24,842 nucleotides of DNA from contig CAAHEM010000101.1 of the NCBI GenBank assembly GCA_900772435.1, positions 1 through 24,842 on the forward strand, given 5' to 3'. The notes beneath the pieces are model-generated. The model had not been told where the DNA came from, made no database searches, and saw nothing but the letters and a program-made list of their open reading frames with translations. Origin of the DNA: Bacilli bacterium (GTDB lineage: Bacteria; Bacillota_I; Bacilli_A; RF39; UBA660). Positions 22,710-24,842 of this stretch are shown piece by piece. The number at the start of each line of letters is the position of its first letter. Position 1 is the first letter of the stretch. Made by a program: the position numbers and the translations under genes.

Positions 22710-24314
22710 TTATTTTATAGCAAATTTTAACGTATCAGGTATTTTAGTAACACTATTATCATTAAATTTATCAGCAATAGTTTGATCTTTTGCATATCCA
22801 GTAGTAGCCTTAGCTTCCATAAACATACTATCTAATTTAACATCAGTACTAAGAGTAAAACTACTTAAATCCAATGAAGTCATCAATGCGCTTCTAAACA
22901 TATAACTCATATCAGTAACTTTTGATGTATCAAAATTATTTAAGCCCTTTATCTCTGATATTTTAGAATTAGCGAACATTCCACTCATATTGGTTACTTT
23001 AGAGGTATTAAAAGTGCTTAGATCTAAAGATGATACTTTTGTTCCATTAAACATATATGACATTGAAGTAACATTACTTGTATCAAAATGGCTCAAATCA
23101 ATAGGAACCGATACTCCAACAAACATATAGCCCATATTTGTAACATTAGAAGTATTAAAACTACTAACATCTAAAGAATTATCTGTTCTAAAAATCCAAA
23201 ACATACTGGACATGTCTGTTACTTTAGAAGTATCAAAATTATTTAATCCTTTTAACAATTTGACATAATTATAATCAAACATAGCATGCATATTTGTTAC
23301 ATTGCTCGTATCAAAATTGCTCACATCTAATTCATCATAATTTCTAAAAGCAAACATATAGGACATATCGGTAACTTTAGAGGTATTAAAATTATTTAAA
23401 CCAATGATATTAGTTTCTTTTACATCAAATAACGAACCGCCATTAAACATATACGACATTGAAGTAACATTGCTTGTATCAAAACTACTCACATCAATAT
23501 CTTTTAAAGTTACAGCTTCAAACATGCCATTCATACTAGTTACTGAAGATGTATCAAAATCACTTAAATCTAATGTTTGAACTTTAACTTCATTAAACAT
23601 TGCATCCATATTCACAATATGACTAGTATTAATATTTGACAAAGTTATACTTGATGCTTTAGATGATGCAAATAAGTCTCTCATTGATACAACTGGAATA
23701 TTATCGATATATGTACAAGGATTCTCTGAAATAGGTTCCGTTGAATCTCTATCAGAAATTACAACTCCCCAACCGTTCAAATCAATATCACTCCATATAT
23801 ATTTACGTGTGCTTTTATCAAAATCACCTTGTTGCATGTAATGATATGTATAAATACCTTTTTTAAATTCACTACCTTTTGTTAAATCGCTTAAACCACT
23901 ATCACAATATACCGCATCAACATCAGCACATTTTCCTTCAGTAACTTTATCTATTGTTAAATCACTTGAATTTTTAAAGTTACCACTTATACAATATTGA
24001 TCATTTTCAACTTTTATCTTTTTTACATTACCTTTGCTATCAAGTTTTACATTATATTTTAATTTCTTCGAAGATGATAAGTTTAATTTTGTACCATTCG
24101 AATTAATTACACTAACTTTATTTCCATTTAAACTTTCAGATAAATATTTGTTAACCGCTTCCTTATGAATGGTTCTCGCTTCAGTTAAAAAAATCTGTTT
24201 TTTTGCATTATTATATAACTTAATTACATTAGGAATTGCTAATATTACTAATATTGCTAGTATCGCTATTACAGCAAGTAACTCAACTAATGTAAAACCT
24301 CTTTTATTTTCCAT
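22710..24314 (-). CDS. Prepilin-leader BspA/DUF285 repeat surface protein, B-type (B2)
   Basis: 534 residues, the longest of the family. Leader KRG/FTLVE and helix; Cys pair 108 and 129. The B-type middle domain (about 135-210) has YTYHYMQ, NGWGVVISDRDSTEP and CTYIDNIPV, with Cys137 and Cys200. About twelve DUF285 units follow: ten with a clear MxxMF core plus degenerate first and last ones. Three GLNNF(D/N)TSKVTDM units alternate with LDVSSF-type units, suggesting higher-order duplication of repeat pairs. The cap GYAKDQTIADKFN...IPDTLKFAIK closes the protein. GGAG lies 7 bases before the ATG. It follows the GAPDH terminator and has its own promoter. An adhesin or ligand-binding role on the cell surface is inferred from other BspA-type proteins. 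Confidence 0.85.
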   Translation of the reverse strand: MENKRGFTLVELLAVIAILAILVILAIPNVIKLYNNAKKQIFLTEARTIHKEAVNKYLSESLNGNKVSVINSNGTKLNLSSSKKLKYNVKLDSKGNVKKIKVENDQYCISGNFKNSSDLTIDKVTEGKCADVDAVYCDSGLSDLTKGSEFKKGIYTYHYMQQGDFDKSTRKYIWSDIDLNGWGVVISDRDSTEPISENPCTYIDNIPVVSMRDLFASSKASSITLSNINTSHIVNMDAMFNEVKVQTLDLSDFDTSSVTSMNGMFEAVTLKDIDVSSFDTSNVTSMSYMFNGGSLFDVKETNIIGLNNFNTSKVTDMSYMFAFRNYDELDVSNFDTSNVTNMHAMFDYNYVKLLKGLNNFDTSKVTDMSSMFWIFRTDNSLDVSSFNTSNVTNMGYMFVGVSVPIDLSHFDTSNVTSMSYMFNGTKVSSLDLSTFNTSKVTNMSGMFANSKISEIKGLNNFDTSKVTDMSYMFRSALMTSLDLSSFTLSTDVKLDSMFMEAKATTGYAKDQTIADKFNDNSVTKIPDTLKFAIK

Positions 24315-24330
24315 ATCATCACTCCATTAT
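24271..24330. repeat. 60-bp perfect direct repeat, copy 2 (start region of gene B2)
   Basis: Identical to 22519-22578. The genes diverge immediately beyond it on both sides, which suggests recent local gene conversion. Confidence 0.9.
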
Positions 24331-24339
24331 CTTAAGACA

Positions 24340-24369
24340 ATTATATAAAAATTTATATTTTTGGGTCAA
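24340..24369 (-). promoter_or_regulatory. Sigma-A-type promoter of pilin-LRR gene B2
   Basis: The minus strand reads TTGACC (24364-24369), 18-bp spacer, TATAAT (24340-24345). The -35 box begins right after the GAPDH terminator. Confidence 0.65.
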
Positions 24370-24370
24370 T

Positions 24371-24397
24371 AAAAAAGACAAATAATTATTTGTCTTT
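24371..24397 (-). terminator. Terminator of the GAPDH gene
   Basis: A 24-bp perfect inverted repeat (24374-24397) with a U-run on the minus strand, 10 bp after the gap stop. Confidence 0.8.
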
Positions 24398-24406
24398 ATA
24401 TAACAT

Positions 24407-24842
24407 TTACATAAATAATTTCATAGTTCTAATCATTTGAGCAGTATAACCTACTTCATTATCATACCAAGCAACTACTTTTAATAATTGCTTTCCATTT
24501 TCTTCTACTATATTAGTAAGAAGTCCATCTACTGTAGCTCCTACTTCTTCTCCAATGATATCACTACTTACTATTGGATCTTCAGTATATTTTAATGTTT
24601 CACTTTGATTAGATTTAAATAAGTTATTAACTTTTTCTACAGTTGTAACTTTTTCAAGTTCAAGAGTTACATCGATAACTGAACCATCCCCAGTAGGTAC
24701 TCTAAATGCTAAACCATCAAGTTTACCATTTAAATGAGGAATTACTTTTCCTATTTGAGAAGCAGCTCCTGTACTAGTAGGAATAATATTTAATGATGCA
24801 GCTCTTCCACGTCTAGCTTTAATACCTTTTTTATGTGGAATA
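24407..24842 (-). CDS. gapA: Glyceraldehyde-3-phosphate dehydrogenase, C-terminal part (runs off right edge)
   Basis: The last 145 codons of a phosphorylating NAD-dependent GAPDH, which makes 1,3-bisphosphoglycerate, the substrate of Pgk. Visible landmarks: RRGRAASLNIIPTSTGAA (phosphate-binding and substrate loop), GKLDGLAFRVPTGDGSVID, IIGEEVGATVDG and VVAWYDNEVGYTAQMI near the C-terminus. The catalytic Cys lies upstream, outside the window. The gene ends TAA at 24407-24409 and is followed by a strong terminator, so it is not co-transcribed with the pilin-LRR genes. Whether it is a GapA (glycolytic) or GapB type cannot be judged from this part; gapA is the likely one. Confidence 0.93.
   Translation of the reverse strand, partial: IPHKKGIKARRGRAASLNIIPTSTGAASQIGKVIPHLNGKLDGLAFRVPTGDGSVIDVTLELEKVTTVEKVNNLFKSNQSETLKYTEDPIVSSDIIGEEVGATVDGLLTNIVEENGKQLLKVVAWYDNEVGYTAQMIRTMKLFM

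Noticed and set aside
17344..24314. CRISPR-like or minisatellite repeat array
   Set aside because: The regular spacing of about 70 bp comes from DUF285 coding units, with no constant repeat plus unique spacer pattern.
15425..24842. Genomic island or prophage bounded by attachment sites
   Set aside because: No integrase, transposase, tRNA or flanking direct repeats were found; base composition does not visibly differ.

Overview
The window is AT-rich throughout (roughly three quarters A+T by eye). All 20 recognisable protein genes lie on the minus strand and read right to left. AGGAG-type ribosome sites, sigma-A-like promoters and hairpin-plus-U terminators are common. A clear Spo0A orthologue, a Gram-positive glycolytic gene set and the lack of outer-membrane genes point to a low-GC Bacillota, most likely an uncultured Bacilli or Mollicutes-adjacent gut lineage (inference). 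Stops are TAG in 10 genes, TAA in 9 and TGA in 1. TGG encodes Trp and the genes read intact with the standard code.

In transcription order (right to left): the 3' end of glyceraldehyde-3-phosphate dehydrogenase (24407-24842) ends in a terminator. Next come four paralogous genes (22710-24314, 21099-22562, 19766-20983, 17344-18426). Each encodes a type IV prepilin leader and helix fused to a middle domain and then 4 to about 12 BspA-type (DUF285) leucine-rich repeats. Each has its own sigma-A promoter and terminator. Two middle-domain types alternate (B, A, B, A). A membrane-anchored GH3/NagZ-like gene (18529-19698) sits between the third and fourth copies. glmS follows (15425-17227).

From 15314 to 6141 runs an apparent eight-gene operon with gaps of at most 12 bp and two overlaps: CotH kinase with three lamin-tail domains, VTC polyphosphate-polymerase-like protein, DUF4956 membrane protein, a membrane-anchored duplicated protein, a NAGPA phosphodiester glycosidase, a dNMP-kinase-like P-loop protein, pgk and a divergent tpiA. 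No convincing internal terminator was seen, and a strong one follows tpiA.

spo0A (5205-5969) has two 0A-box-like sites exactly 20 bp apart upstream of its promoter. gpmI (3633-5141), a lysine-rich membrane-anchored protein of unknown function (2034-3569) and a two-gene membrane-lipid operon follow (PlsC-like acyltransferase, then a MGDG-synthase/UgtP-type glycosyltransferase). At the left edge a strong minus-strand promoter (61-89) fires into a GC-richer, non-coding stretch (1 to about 55). This is probably the 5' end of an unidentified structured RNA or leader.

Themes: glycolysis (gap, pgk, tpiA, gpmI, split by about 16 kb of surface genes), amino-sugar and wall metabolism (glmS, NagZ-like, NAGPA), envelope lipids, and surface display. 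The most notable system is the alternating array of pilin-LRR chimeras. It looks like a family of repeat adhesins built to be processed and displayed by a type IV pilus or competence-type pseudopilus machine that is not encoded in this window. No stretch of more than about 175 bp lacks a gene.
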